The notes below the pieces were generated by a model. It had not been told where the DNA came from. It saw nothing but the letters and a program-made list of their open reading frames with translations, and made no database searches. The position numbers and the translations under genes are program-made. DNA of 52,168 nucleotides from Hyphomicrobiales bacterium (GTDB lineage: Bacteria > Pseudomonadota > Alphaproteobacteria > Rhizobiales > Aestuariivirgaceae), in NCBI GenBank assembly GCA_025359045.1, contig JANYHN010000018.1:1-52168 (forward strand), given 5' to 3'. Of the stretch, positions 39,256 through 47,273 are shown one piece after another (position 1 is the stretch's first letter; every line of letters starts with the position of its first letter).

Positions 39256-40562
39256 TCGTAACGCAAAGCCTCAACAGGATCGAGCTTGGCTGCCTTCCAT
39301 GCTGGATAAAGTGTGGCCAGAAATGAAATTACCAGCGCAGCAATCACGATATAGATCGTTTGTTTCGCGTCGACTTTTGCAGGCAACTGCGCGAGATAGT
39401 AAATTTCTGAATTGAAAGGATCGACACCTGAAAACCATTGAATAACGTTACGGATGTTATTGGCGTTGGCGCAAACCAAAAGGCCTAACAACAAACCAAC
39501 AAAAGTTCCGATCGTTCCAATTGCGGCACCCGTTATAAAAAATATCCGCATAATCGACCCGCTGGTGGCACCTATTGTGCGCAGTATTGCTATATTGCTG
39601 CTCTTGTCTTTCACCAGCATAAATAAACCCGAAATGATATTAAGTGCTGCAACCAATACCACGAGAAACACAACCATAATCACCACATTGCGTTCAACAG
39701 CGAGTGCATTGAAAAACGCCACATTACGCGTCTGCCAGGTTTGTAACATCATATCAGGAGTCATGGCTTTCAGCAGGCCCGGCTGTTTGGCGACAATTGA
39801 ATCTGGGTCATCAACCATAATTTCAAGGCTGGTCGCGCCATCATTTGTCGAAAAAAAATCCTGAGCCTCAACGATCGGCATGTAGACAACATTATCATCA
39901 TAATCAGACATGCCGATTTTAAAAATCGCTACGACTTTGTAGTCTCTGATCCTAGGTGTATTGCCCAGAACAGTATCAGGCCCGTTGGGCGCGATCACTG
40001 TTATCGTGGAACCAAGGGCCACTTGATGGCGGCGGGCCATGCCATCGCCTATCGCAATGCCATCCGATTTATCAAAGCCTTTGAAACTGGGCGTTGCGTC
40101 TTCAACATTTGGAGTTTGGATTGCGGTATGTAAATCTTTGTTATTCAAATTATTGAGCTTCAGTAAATCATCTTCGCTGATGCCACGTATTAACGAACCT
40201 GTGGCCTGCTTGAGTGACGACACCATGGCTTGACCTTCGACCAACGCTATGACGCGTATGACGCCAGGCACTTTTTCAAGTTTGCCTTGCACCACTTTGT
40301 AATTCGCAATCGGCTCTTGATCAGACCGAAAAACCGCAGCGTGGCCAGAAAAGCCTAAAATTTTGCTCAGCAGTTCTTCATGAAAACCGTTAAAGATTGA
40401 CATCACAACAATCAACGTCGCTACACCTAAGGCGATGCCCAAAAATGAAAGCAATGAGATCACCGAGATAAAGCCTTCACGTCTGCGCGCGCGCAAATAT
40501 CGTAATGCAATCTGCCATTCAAAGCCGGCAAAAGGTTTGGTGTCTGGCAGGCCTTGCGCCAT
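39252..40562 (-). CDS. lolC: Lipoprotein-releasing ABC transporter permease (LolC/LolE)
   Basis: 436-aa inner-membrane permease with a single N-terminal helix (ISVISLLSFLGIALGVATLI), a large periplasmic MacB-like domain and three C-terminal helices. Alphaproteobacteria usually encode one LolC/E-type protein working as a homodimer, so either symbol may be used. The N-terminal WQIALRYLRARRREGFISVI is the family start. The ATG shares one base with the proS stop (TAATG). Confidence 0.94.
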   Translation of the reverse strand: MAQGLPDTKPFAGFEWQIALRYLRARRREGFISVISLLSFLGIALGVATLIVVMSIFNGFHEELLSKILGFSGHAAVFRSDQEPIANYKVVQGKLEKVPGVIRVIALVEGQAMVSSLKQATGSLIRGISEDDLLKLNNLNNKDLHTAIQTPNVEDATPSFKGFDKSDGIAIGDGMARRHQVALGSTITVIAPNGPDTVLGNTPRIRDYKVVAIFKIGMSDYDDNVVYMPIVEAQDFFSTNDGATSLEIMVDDPDSIVAKQPGLLKAMTPDMMLQTWQTRNVAFFNALAVERNVVIMVVFLVVLVAALNIISGLFMLVKDKSSNIAILRTIGATSGSIMRIFFITGAAIGTIGTFVGLLLGLLVCANANNIRNVIQWFSGVDPFNSEIYYLAQLPAKVDAKQTIYIVIAALVISFLATLYPAWKAAKLDPVEALRYE

Positions 40563-41887
40563 TATTTTGTAAAGCGCCCGACGATTTGATCAAGCGCCAC
40601 ATTTTCACGGTCACCTGTCTTGCGGTTCTTAACTTCCGCGATGCCGTCTTTCAATCCGCGTGGCCCGATGATGATTTGCCAGGGCAGACCAATCAAATCC
40701 ATAGCCGCAAACTTCGCACCACCTGGCTGATTGCGATCATCATAAAGAACCTCAACACCCTTGGCCTGCAGCGCCTTATAAATCTTATCGGATGTCGCAT
40801 CAGCTTCAGCATCACCAACCTTAATGTTGATCAAGCCCACATGAAATGGTGCCACGGCTTCTGGCCAGATAATGCCGTCTTTATCATGCGATGCTTCGAT
40901 TATGCCGCCGACCAAACGCGAAACACCGATGCCATATGAACCAGATTGCAATGTCACTTTCTTGCCGTCAGGCCCCTGCACTTCGCAACCCAGCGGTTTT
41001 GAATATTTATCGCCAAAGAAAAAGATATGCCCCACTTCAATACCGCGCCCTGAAAGTTGTTTGTCTTTTGGCACGCGCGAATCAAATTCTGCTGCGTCAT
41101 GTTTTTCATCTGTGGCCGAATACTTTAAAGTGAATGTCTTAACGACTTTTTCAACAGCCGCCACGTCATCATAATCAATATCAAAAGCCGACCAATCCAT
41201 ATCGTGGAAGTCTTTATCAAAGAACACGCCGCTTTCGCCTGTCTCGGCCAGAATCAAAAATTCATGGCTGCTGTCGCCACCAATAGGGCCAGTGTCAGCG
41301 CGCATCGGCACGGCTTTTAGACCAAGGCGCGCAAAGGTGCGCAGATATGCCACGAACATTTTATTGTATGAATGTTGGCCCGCTTCCGCCGTCAAATCGA
41401 AAGAATAAGCATCCTTCATCAAAAACTCGCGGCCCCGCATCACGCCAAAGCGAGGGCGCACTTCATCTCTGAATTTCCATTGAATGTGGTAAAGATTGCG
41501 CGGCACATCTTTGTAAGATTGAATACCCGAACGGAAAATATCGGTGATCATCTCCTCATTGGTTGGCCCAAATAACATGTCGCGGTCTTGGCGATCCTTG
41601 ATGCGCAACATTTCTTTGCCATAGTCATCATAGCGGCCTGATTTGCGCCAGAGATCAGCCGATTGCAGCGTCGGCATTAACACTTCGATGGCCCCTGCGC
41701 GGTCTTGCTCTTCGCGCACAATTTGCTCAATCTTTTTGAGAACCCGAAATCCCGTCGGCAACCAAGAGTAGCTGCCTGCTGCTTCCTGGCGGATCATGCC
41801 AGCGCGCAACATCAAACGGTGGGAAACGATTTCTGCTTCCCTTGGATCATCGCGAAGGACGGGCATGAAATATTGCGAAAGGCGCAT
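40562..41887 (-). CDS. proS: Prolyl-tRNA synthetase
   Basis: Class II synthetase that charges tRNA-Pro. At 441 aa it is the short alphaproteobacterial form lacking the INS editing domain of E. coli ProRS. Class II motifs are seen: [42 protein letters not shown] (motif 2 region; split here as two known blocks) and [16 protein letters not shown] (motif 3). The frame is open to 41947, but the ATG at 41887 has AAGGA upstream and starts [15 protein letters not shown]. Confidence 0.96.
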   Translation of the reverse strand: MRLSQYFMPVLRDDPREAEIVSHRLMLRAGMIRQEAAGSYSWLPTGFRVLKKIEQIVREEQDRAGAIEVLMPTLQSADLWRKSGRYDDYGKEMLRIKDRQDRDMLFGPTNEEMITDIFRSGIQSYKDVPRNLYHIQWKFRDEVRPRFGVMRGREFLMKDAYSFDLTAEAGQHSYNKMFVAYLRTFARLGLKAVPMRADTGPIGGDSSHEFLILAETGESGVFFDKDFHDMDWSAFDIDYDDVAAVEKVVKTFTLKYSATDEKHDAAEFDSRVPKDKQLSGRGIEVGHIFFFGDKYSKPLGCEVQGPDGKKVTLQSGSYGIGVSRLVGGIIEASHDKDGIIWPEAVAPFHVGLINIKVGDAEADATSDKIYKALQAKGVEVLYDDRNQPGGAKFAAMDLIGLPWQIIIGPRGLKDGIAEVKNRKTGDRENVALDQIVGRFTK

Positions 41888-42018
41888 CGAGAATCCTTGA
41901 TTCAGATTGATTTTGCGCCCTTTTAAGCGATTGGATGATTTAGGCAAGGTGAAGGATTTTTATGTTGCCACATGATCGTCATAATTAACTTGGCAAACGT
42001 CAAATTATCTGATTAATC

Positions 42019-42024
42019 TATAAT
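42019..42024 (+). promoter_or_regulatory. TATAAT -10 box of an orphan plus-strand transcript
   Basis: A perfect TATAAT lies 30 bp before a strong ribosome site. The -35 is uncertain: TTGGCA at 41990-41995 is 23 nt away, too far for this -10, but 17 nt from a weaker TTAATC. Confidence 0.45.
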
Positions 42025-42065
42025 TCTGAGACGAAGGCTGATTGCCCGGGGCCGGGGAGGAAGAA

Positions 42066-42107
42066 TTGAGTGGCGCTTTGAAGCTGCCGCCGATCTGGCA
42101 TCCTTAA
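42066..42107 (+). CDS. Possible 13-codon small ORF in the orphan transcript
   Basis: TTG at 42066 with GGGGAGG ending 5 nt upstream encodes MSGALKLPPIWHP followed by TAA. The peptide has Pro-Pro, a Trp and a terminal Pro before the stop, features also found in ribosome-arresting leader peptides such as TnaC. Its 3' end lies in a hairpin arm. No database support was possible, and the TTG start is an assumption. Confidence 0.35.
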   Translation: MSGALKLPPIWHP

Positions 42108-42140
42108 GAGTGCCAGTTTAAACGAGAGAAACCCAAAATT

Positions 42141-42168
42141 GGCGGAGCCCGTTCGGTTCCGCCTTTTT
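42141..42168 (+). terminator. Rho-independent terminator (possibly bidirectional)
   Basis: Nine-bp stem GGCGGAGCC / GGTTCCGCC with one G-T pair, 5-nt loop and TTTTT on the plus strand. On the minus strand the same stem is followed by AATTTT, so it may also end the Rid-family gene transcript. Confidence 0.85.
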
Positions 42169-42172
42169 CGTT

Positions 42173-42559
42173 CTAGCTTGAACGTTTCTTGGCCGTTACC
42201 TCAATTTCAATCTTCATGCGGGGATCCGCCAGCCCTGCCACAAACATCATGGCCGCAGGGCGCACTTCGCCTAAATATTTTTTCATCACGGGCCAGCACG
42301 TTTTGAAGTCATCTACATTGGGAAAAAGATAATGCACGCGCACAACATCGGCCATTGTAAATTCAGCCTTCTCAAGCGCCGCGACAATATTTTTAAAAGT
42401 CTGATCGGCCTGCACGGCCACTTGATCTGAAATCGTCATATCAGAATAGTCAAATCCCGTGGTGCCTGACACAAAGCACCACTCGCCGTCCACAACGGCG
42501 CGGGAGTAGCCAATATCGCTTTCAAATGTCGATCCAGACGAAATAAGTTTGCGCATCAT
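42173..42559 (-). CDS. Rid-family protein (RidA/YjgF-like)
   Basis: 128-aa cytosolic protein of the Rid superfamily, with the GEWCFVSGTTGFD and QADQTFKNIVAALEKAEFTM blocks and the C-terminal GLADPRMKIEIEVTA. The arginine that RidA uses to deaminate 2-aminoacrylate (Arg105 in E. coli) aligns with Ala103 (RPAAMMFVAGL). It therefore belongs to a subfamily without that residue, and imine deaminase activity should not be assumed. The ATG overlaps the MscS gene's stop by 4 bp. Confidence 0.88.
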   Translation of the reverse strand: MMRKLISSGSTFESDIGYSRAVVDGEWCFVSGTTGFDYSDMTISDQVAVQADQTFKNIVAALEKAEFTMADVVRVHYLFPNVDDFKTCWPVMKKYLGEVRPAAMMFVAGLADPRMKIEIEVTAKKRSS

Positions 42560-43860
42560 TTTTCCTTTTTCCCAATTGTACCCACCAAACTTACTTGCTG
42601 AACTGGCATTCTCATATCGATCCCCGCTGATTTCAGCGCATCCCACACCGCATACATCACGTCTGAGCAATATGAATTCTTACCGTCGTCAATGCCGTTC
42701 ACCCAAAACTTCACCGCGAACTTCACACCATTATCGCCAAAGCCTTTCAACTCGCAATCAGGCTTTTCGGGCTCCTGCAAAATCGCCGGAAGTTTGGCCA
42801 TGGCCTTTGCAATCAAAGGTGCAACCTTGCGAATGTCGGTGTCATAACTCACGGTAAACGGCACCTCATAGCGTTGGCGCGGATCGTCATGCGTCCAGTT
42901 CACAAAGCGCGTTGTGACAAATCGCTCATTAGGAACCATAATGTCTTTGCCATCATATGTGGTCAGGATTGAAGACCGCATACGGATTTCGCGCAAAGTT
43001 CCGCTTCGGCCATCCTCAAGTTCAATGAAGTCACCAATCTTCAACGAGCGTTCGAGCAAAATAATTATGCCGGAAATAAAGTTTGAAGCGATCTGCTGCA
43101 AACCAAATCCAAGGCCCACACCCAAAGCACCGCCAAACACCGCCAGTGCGCCCAAATCCATTCCGAGCACATTGAACAGCAACAAAGCCGCAATACCAAA
43201 TACCGTAAGCTCAAGCGCTTTGGCGGCCAGCTCACGGGTCTGCATATCAACGGTTTGTTGATCGCGAATTACTTTTTGACCTGCGTTGGAAGACACAACG
43301 CCAACCCAGAAAAACAAACCACCAAATACGCCAGCTTTAATCAATGCCAGCGCTGATATTCGAATATTGCCCGCTTGCAAGGCCACTGACTCAAGCCAGG
43401 CAATCAGATTATCCATCTCGCCAAACATATAAATGGCAGCCAATGGCATGCCGATCCAGCGCGCCGCCGCGTTGAACAAAGGGTTTGATATGAACCTGTT
43501 GATCACCGCATAAAGCAGCGAAACAACTGCCACGGTTCCACCAATACGCACGAGCCATGATGAGCCAATAGCTGAATCGCAAATCGAGGCGGCCACAGCC
43601 AAAAACACCACAACCAAAACAGGCCGCAACAAATCACGGCAGGAATAAAGCAGCTTCCGGTAGCGCAGCAATTTTCCTTCAACAGGTTCGGCGTTGAAGA
43701 GCCAGAGTTTCGAAAGAATTTGTTTGGCAACAATCCGCGCGACTAAAACCGCAGCAAGAATGGCAATCACTTGGGCATAGAATTGCGGGCTGGAAAGCCA
43801 TCCGACCAGTATGTCGCGATAGTGTTGAGCTTGAAGTTTCAGGGCGTTAATATCTGGCAT
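42556..43860 (-). CDS. MscS-family mechanosensitive ion channel
   Basis: 434-aa inner-membrane protein with several N-terminal helices and the conserved MscS pore and beta domain: FGGALGVGLGFGLQQIASNF, ISGIIILLERSLKIGDFIEL and VPNERFVTTRFVNWTHDD. It probably opens under membrane tension for osmoprotection. The ATG at 43860 has GGAAGAG upstream and is preferred over the open frame to 43896. Confidence 0.9.
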   Translation of the reverse strand: MPDINALKLQAQHYRDILVGWLSSPQFYAQVIAILAAVLVARIVAKQILSKLWLFNAEPVEGKLLRYRKLLYSCRDLLRPVLVVVFLAVAASICDSAIGSSWLVRIGGTVAVVSLLYAVINRFISNPLFNAAARWIGMPLAAIYMFGEMDNLIAWLESVALQAGNIRISALALIKAGVFGGLFFWVGVVSSNAGQKVIRDQQTVDMQTRELAAKALELTVFGIAALLLFNVLGMDLGALAVFGGALGVGLGFGLQQIASNFISGIIILLERSLKIGDFIELEDGRSGTLREIRMRSSILTTYDGKDIMVPNERFVTTRFVNWTHDDPRQRYEVPFTVSYDTDIRKVAPLIAKAMAKLPAILQEPEKPDCELKGFGDNGVKFAVKFWVNGIDDGKNSYCSDVMYAVWDALKSAGIDMRMPVQQVSLVGTIGKKEK

Positions 43861-43877
43861 AATCTCTTCCGGGAAAA

Positions 43878-44828
43878 TTAGACCACATCTCCCCACGCGG
43901 TCTTTCGGTGTTGCTTGTATGCCGCCTTGTCGCGCCGCGCAATCACGCGGTCAACTAAGCCCAGCTCGCTACAAATTTTAAATGTTATGGAATGTTTGTC
44001 TTGTGCGGGCGGCCTGATCACGCGTGCGCCAGATAGTGGCACGGTTGTGTGGCTCACGGCAATCCAGCTAAATGGTTCATCCTCAAACGGCACGGTGGCT
44101 AGCTTGGCATGCATATGTTCGCGGCTGCGAGCTAGGCGAACGGTGAAATGACACCAATCATTGCCGCGCATAGGGCATGCTGCTGCGTGAGTGCACGGGC
44201 CGACGATATGTGCGCCTGCTTTGATTAACGTCTGCCGCGCCGCGTGTATTCGCGCAAAGCCGCGCGGTGTCCCAGGTTCGATGATGACTAAGGTGTTTTC
44301 AGTTTGGGTCCAAAGTTTGAGCGCTGCCTCGCCTGCATCTTTCTCCACCAACTCGGCAAACACATAAGCAGCGATGACGAGATCAGCTTTGCCTGTGGCT
44401 TCGCTCATCTTGGCGCGAGTGATGGTGGCCAAGGCTAGAGCTTTTAAAGCAGAGCTTTTGGCCAACATGACCGCCAACTCCACAAACCGGGCATCCGCTT
44501 CAACCATCGTAACACTTAATAGCTCTGGCCACTCCGCCAATGCAGCCCAACTGGCAGTTCCCGGCCCTGCGCCAATATCCAACATGGAAGTTGGCGCAAA
44601 CACAGGGTGAAGCCGCGCCACCTCGCCCAACACTTTGCGCACCGCCGCATAAGTGGCAGGCATGCGGGTGGTGAGATAAGCCGCCAAATCGACCCGCGCC
44701 GAACTCTGCCCTGCCCGGTAACGCTCCGTCAGCTGATCGGCATTAGCCCGCAGCAAAGCACCATCTTGGTCTTGCAACCAATTGGCAATGACTGGGTTCA
44801 GATCACCGGGGAGCGAGGAAAGTGACAA
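43878..44828 (-). CDS. Rsm22-like small-subunit rRNA methyltransferase family protein
   Basis: 316-aa SAM-dependent methyltransferase of the Rsm22 type. It has the SAM loop MLDIGAGPGTASWAAL near residue 83, an acidic strand end VTMVEAD, and the family's cysteine cluster CTHAAACPMRGNDWCHF, which in mitochondrial and yeast relatives is proposed to bind an Fe-S cluster or zinc. The start is probably TTG at 44828 (MSLSSLPGDLNP), as no upstream ATG is available. It is followed 18 bp later by the MscS gene. Confidence 0.85.
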   Translation of the reverse strand: MSLSSLPGDLNPVIANWLQDQDGALLRANADQLTERYRAGQSSARVDLAAYLTTRMPATYAAVRKVLGEVARLHPVFAPTSMLDIGAGPGTASWAALAEWPELLSVTMVEADARFVELAVMLAKSSALKALALATITRAKMSEATGKADLVIAAYVFAELVEKDAGEAALKLWTQTENTLVIIEPGTPRGFARIHAARQTLIKAGAHIVGPCTHAAACPMRGNDWCHFTVRLARSREHMHAKLATVPFEDEPFSWIAVSHTTVPLSGARVIRPPAQDKHSITFKICSELGLVDRVIARRDKAAYKQHRKTAWGDVV

Positions 44829-44914
44829 GTTCGTTATCCCATAAACTGTTGTTCTTGTTTGTCCGTAAAGACTAGAATGTCCGAATCTGAAATAGCATTA
44901 CAGGAAGTCTGCAA

Positions 44915-46153
44915 ATGTTCGTCTCGTTTTTTCCCCGGCCAAAGTTGTTTTTCGTGTCGGCCTGCCTGTGGTCGCTATTTTGCATTCTGCTATGGTATTT
45001 TGCAGCAAGAGATTGGGGCCAATATTTCGGCCTTGCAAATCCACCTGCAGATGCACCGCCGATCATCGGACCAATGGTCTTCATATCCAAGCCTTTCCTT
45101 TGGTTCTACATTTACTATGCTGTTATTGTAGCCATGTTTGCAGGCGTGTGGTGGAAGTTTGCTCCACATAAATGGTTCAATTGGTCTGTGCTTGGAACAT
45201 CGCTGATCATTTTTTATACCTATTTCAATGTCCAACTCAGTGTCGCTATCAACGCTTGGTATGGGCCGTTCTATGATCTCTTGAATGAAGCGCTATCCAA
45301 ATCGAGAAAAATCGAAATTGGCGAACTCTACAGCTCGCTTCTAACATTTGCAGGATTGGCAACTGTATTTGTAATTGTTGTTTCAACCATGAGATTCTTT
45401 ATCAGGCATTATATTTTTCGTTGGCGTAGGGCCATGCACGAATATTATGCCGCGCATTGGCAAAGGCTGCGCAACATTGAAGGTGCGTCGCAGCGCGTTC
45501 AGGACGACACCATGCAGTTTGCACGAGGCATGGAAATTCAAGGGGTTTCCTTTGTTAGTGCGTGCATGACGTTGATTGCATTTCTGCCCATTTTGTATGG
45601 CTATTCAAAGCACATCACTGAGCTGCCGCTTGTCGGCGCGATTCCACAAGCGCTTGTTTGGGCGTCGATATTTTGGGCGGTCTTAGGCACCGTATTTGTC
45701 TACTTTATTGGCTACCGTTTGCCCGGTTTGGAATTTAAGAATCAGCGGGTTGAGGCCGCGTTGAGAAAAGAACTTGTCTACGGTGAGGATCACGAAAGTC
45801 GCGCAGATGATTTCACCTTGAAGAGCCTTTTTGAAGACCTCAAACAGAACTATTACAGGCTTTACAAAAACTACATCTATTTTGACTTGGGGCGAAATAC
45901 CTATGTCAATGCAGACACTGTTTACTCCCTCATTTTGTTGTTCCCCAGCATCGTTGCAGGCACCATGACGCTTGGCTTATTTACACAAATCAATAATGCT
46001 TTCGACAAGGTCAGAGAGTCATTTCAAGTGTTGTTCAATGATTGGGACGATATCATCAAGCTATTATCGATCTACAAGCGCCTCCGCGCGTTCGAAGCCA
46101 CACTGCATGGAAAAGAACTTCCAAAAATTGAAGCCGAGCCAGCCACCTTATGA
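44915..46153 (+). CDS. bacA: BacA/SbmA-family inner-membrane transporter
   Basis: 412-aa membrane protein of the SbmA/BacA family, which uses the proton gradient to import peptides. In rhizobia and Brucella it is needed for chronic host infection and for very-long-chain fatty acid modification of lipid A. Recognised by the YFNVQLSVAINAWYGPFYDL segment, RWRRAMHEYYAAHWQRLRNI, EGASQRVQDDTMQFARGME and the C-terminal INNAFDKVRESFQVLFNDWD. It lacks an ATPase domain, as expected. The symbol reflects family membership; host association of this organism is not shown. Confidence 0.93.
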   Translation: MFVSFFPRPKLFFVSACLWSLFCILLWYFAARDWGQYFGLANPPADAPPIIGPMVFISKPFLWFYIYYAVIVAMFAGVWWKFAPHKWFNWSVLGTSLIIFYTYFNVQLSVAINAWYGPFYDLLNEALSKSRKIEIGELYSSLLTFAGLATVFVIVVSTMRFFIRHYIFRWRRAMHEYYAAHWQRLRNIEGASQRVQDDTMQFARGMEIQGVSFVSACMTLIAFLPILYGYSKHITELPLVGAIPQALVWASIFWAVLGTVFVYFIGYRLPGLEFKNQRVEAALRKELVYGEDHESRADDFTLKSLFEDLKQNYYRLYKNYIYFDLGRNTYVNADTVYSLILLFPSIVAGTMTLGLFTQINNAFDKVRESFQVLFNDWDDIIKLLSIYKRLRAFEATLHGKELPKIEAEPATL

Positions 46154-46161
46154 GTTAAAAA

Positions 46162-46237
<76 letters not shown>

Positions 46238-46569
46238 ATGGTCACCATGGTGAACAGTCTTGCGTGTGGGCTAGATAGCTAGAGTTAGCGGCGATTGCAA
46301 GCATGGTTTTTGGGAAATTTGTTTGATTGTTGATAGACCTATCCAATCCCAAAACAGCCAAAAAACCCTGCGGCACTTACTGAGGGTGCACACAGGGTTG
46401 ATTTGAATTTGAAACTCTGAATTGATTCTGGGTTGCTCGTGCTCCGTTAAATTCACTAACTCAACGCCCATACAGACCCCGTCGCCGTAGCCTCAGATTG
46501 GTCGATCCCCCAATAGATTCGCAACAGAATTCGGTTGTAGCCATGGTCAATTTGGGATTATTTAAGCCC
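46238..46569. other. Intergenic region between tRNA-Val and the LysE-family gene
   Basis: About 330 bp. It holds the tRNA-Val promoter at its left end and a TCACCATGGTGA palindrome near 46243-46254. The remainder shows no coding or RNA signature that I can support; the few short frames have no ribosome sites. Confidence 0.5.
46272..46300 (-). promoter_or_regulatory. Sigma-70-type promoter of tRNA-Val
   Basis: On the minus strand TTGCAA (46300-46295), then 17 nt, then TATCTA (46277-46272), about 35 bp upstream of the tRNA 5' end. Confidence 0.65.
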
Positions 46570-47214
46570 ATGAGTTACTTTCCTGAAACTTCCACCCTGC
46601 TTGCCTATTCAGTCGCGTCCGTCATTCTCTTCATCACGCCGGGGCCAGATATGAGCCTGTTTCTGGCTCGCACCATGGCTTCTGGCCGCAAGGCCGGCAT
46701 TGCGTCGGTTATGGGGGCAAATCTTGGCTGCGTGATCCACACATTTCTTGCAGCCTTTGGCATTTCGGCGCTGGTTGCCGCCTCGCACACCGGCTTTCTG
46801 ATCTTGAAAATCGTTGGTGCTGGCTATCTGCTCTGGCTTGCGGTGGATGCCATTCGCAATGGCTCGTCGCTCAATGTTGGGGATGTCAAAACCAAGGCCG
46901 TGTCAAGTTGGTCAAGCTTCGTTATGGGCATCACCGTCAACCTCACCAATCCCAAAGTCGTGTTGTTTTTCATTACATTCTTGCCCCAGTTTGTAAGTGC
47001 CACCGATCCAAACGTCACCGCAAAGATGCTCTTCCTCGGTATCTATTTTGTAGTGATCAATATCCCACTTTCGATTGTTATGATCTTGGGGGCAGAAAAG
47101 CTGGTGAACTGGTTAAAGACAAGGCCGCGTGTGATGCGCGGCATAGACTTTACATTTGCTGGCGTGTTCGCATTTTTCGCGCTTAAAATCGCGCTGACGC
47201 AGGGGAAAAGCTGA
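46570..47214 (+). CDS. LysE-family amino-acid exporter
   Basis: 214-aa inner-membrane protein with five to six helices. It has the LysE/RhtB signature FITPGPDMSLFLARTMASGRKAG (first 20 residues diagnostic) and the conserved mid-protein TNPKVVLFFITFLPQFV. It exports amino acids or related small molecules; substrate unknown. In-frame starts exist at 46498 and 46543, but the ATG at 46570 (MSYFPETSTLLAYSV) best fits the family start. Confidence 0.88.
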   Translation: MSYFPETSTLLAYSVASVILFITPGPDMSLFLARTMASGRKAGIASVMGANLGCVIHTFLAAFGISALVAASHTGFLILKIVGAGYLLWLAVDAIRNGSSLNVGDVKTKAVSSWSSFVMGITVNLTNPKVVLFFITFLPQFVSATDPNVTAKMLFLGIYFVVINIPLSIVMILGAEKLVNWLKTRPRVMRGIDFTFAGVFAFFALKIALTQGKS

Positions 47215-47235
47215 ACCACTTCTGCTAACGCGAAC

Positions 47236-47262
47236 ATTCCTCCCCTATAATAGGGGAGGAAT
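47236..47262. repeat. Perfect 12-bp hairpin between convergent genes
   Basis: ATTCCTCCCCTA (47236-47247) and its exact inverse at 47251-47262 around a 3-nt loop. It lies between the LysE-family gene and lon. No T-tract follows on either strand, so it may be a transcript-end stabiliser or a repeat rather than a standard terminator. Confidence 0.7.
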
Positions 47263-47273
47263 AGGATCGTCGT

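Larger units (their letters stand above)
42031..42168 (+). ncRNA. Candidate small RNA / leader-like transcript of about 138 nt
   Basis: Plus-strand unit in the proS-Rid spacer with no annotated gene downstream. In order: the -10 box, GGGGAGG at 42054-42060 and a 13-codon ORF. A hairpin follows with CTGGCA (42095-42100) pairing TGCCAG (42111-42116), overlapping the end of the ORF. A second hairpin at 42072-42088 (GGCGCTT / AAGC-T-GCC) is its alternative neighbour. A Rho-independent terminator ends it at 42168. It may be a trans-acting RNA or an mRNA for a tiny peptide. I could not match it to 6S, SRP, tmRNA or a riboswitch. Confidence 0.45.

Noticed and set aside
42031..42168. 6S RNA, SRP RNA, tmRNA or a known riboswitch in the proS-Rid spacer
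   Set aside because: No SRP GGAA-loop motif, no 6S open-bubble pairing, no tRNA-like end and no gene downstream to be switched; kept only as an unclassified candidate.
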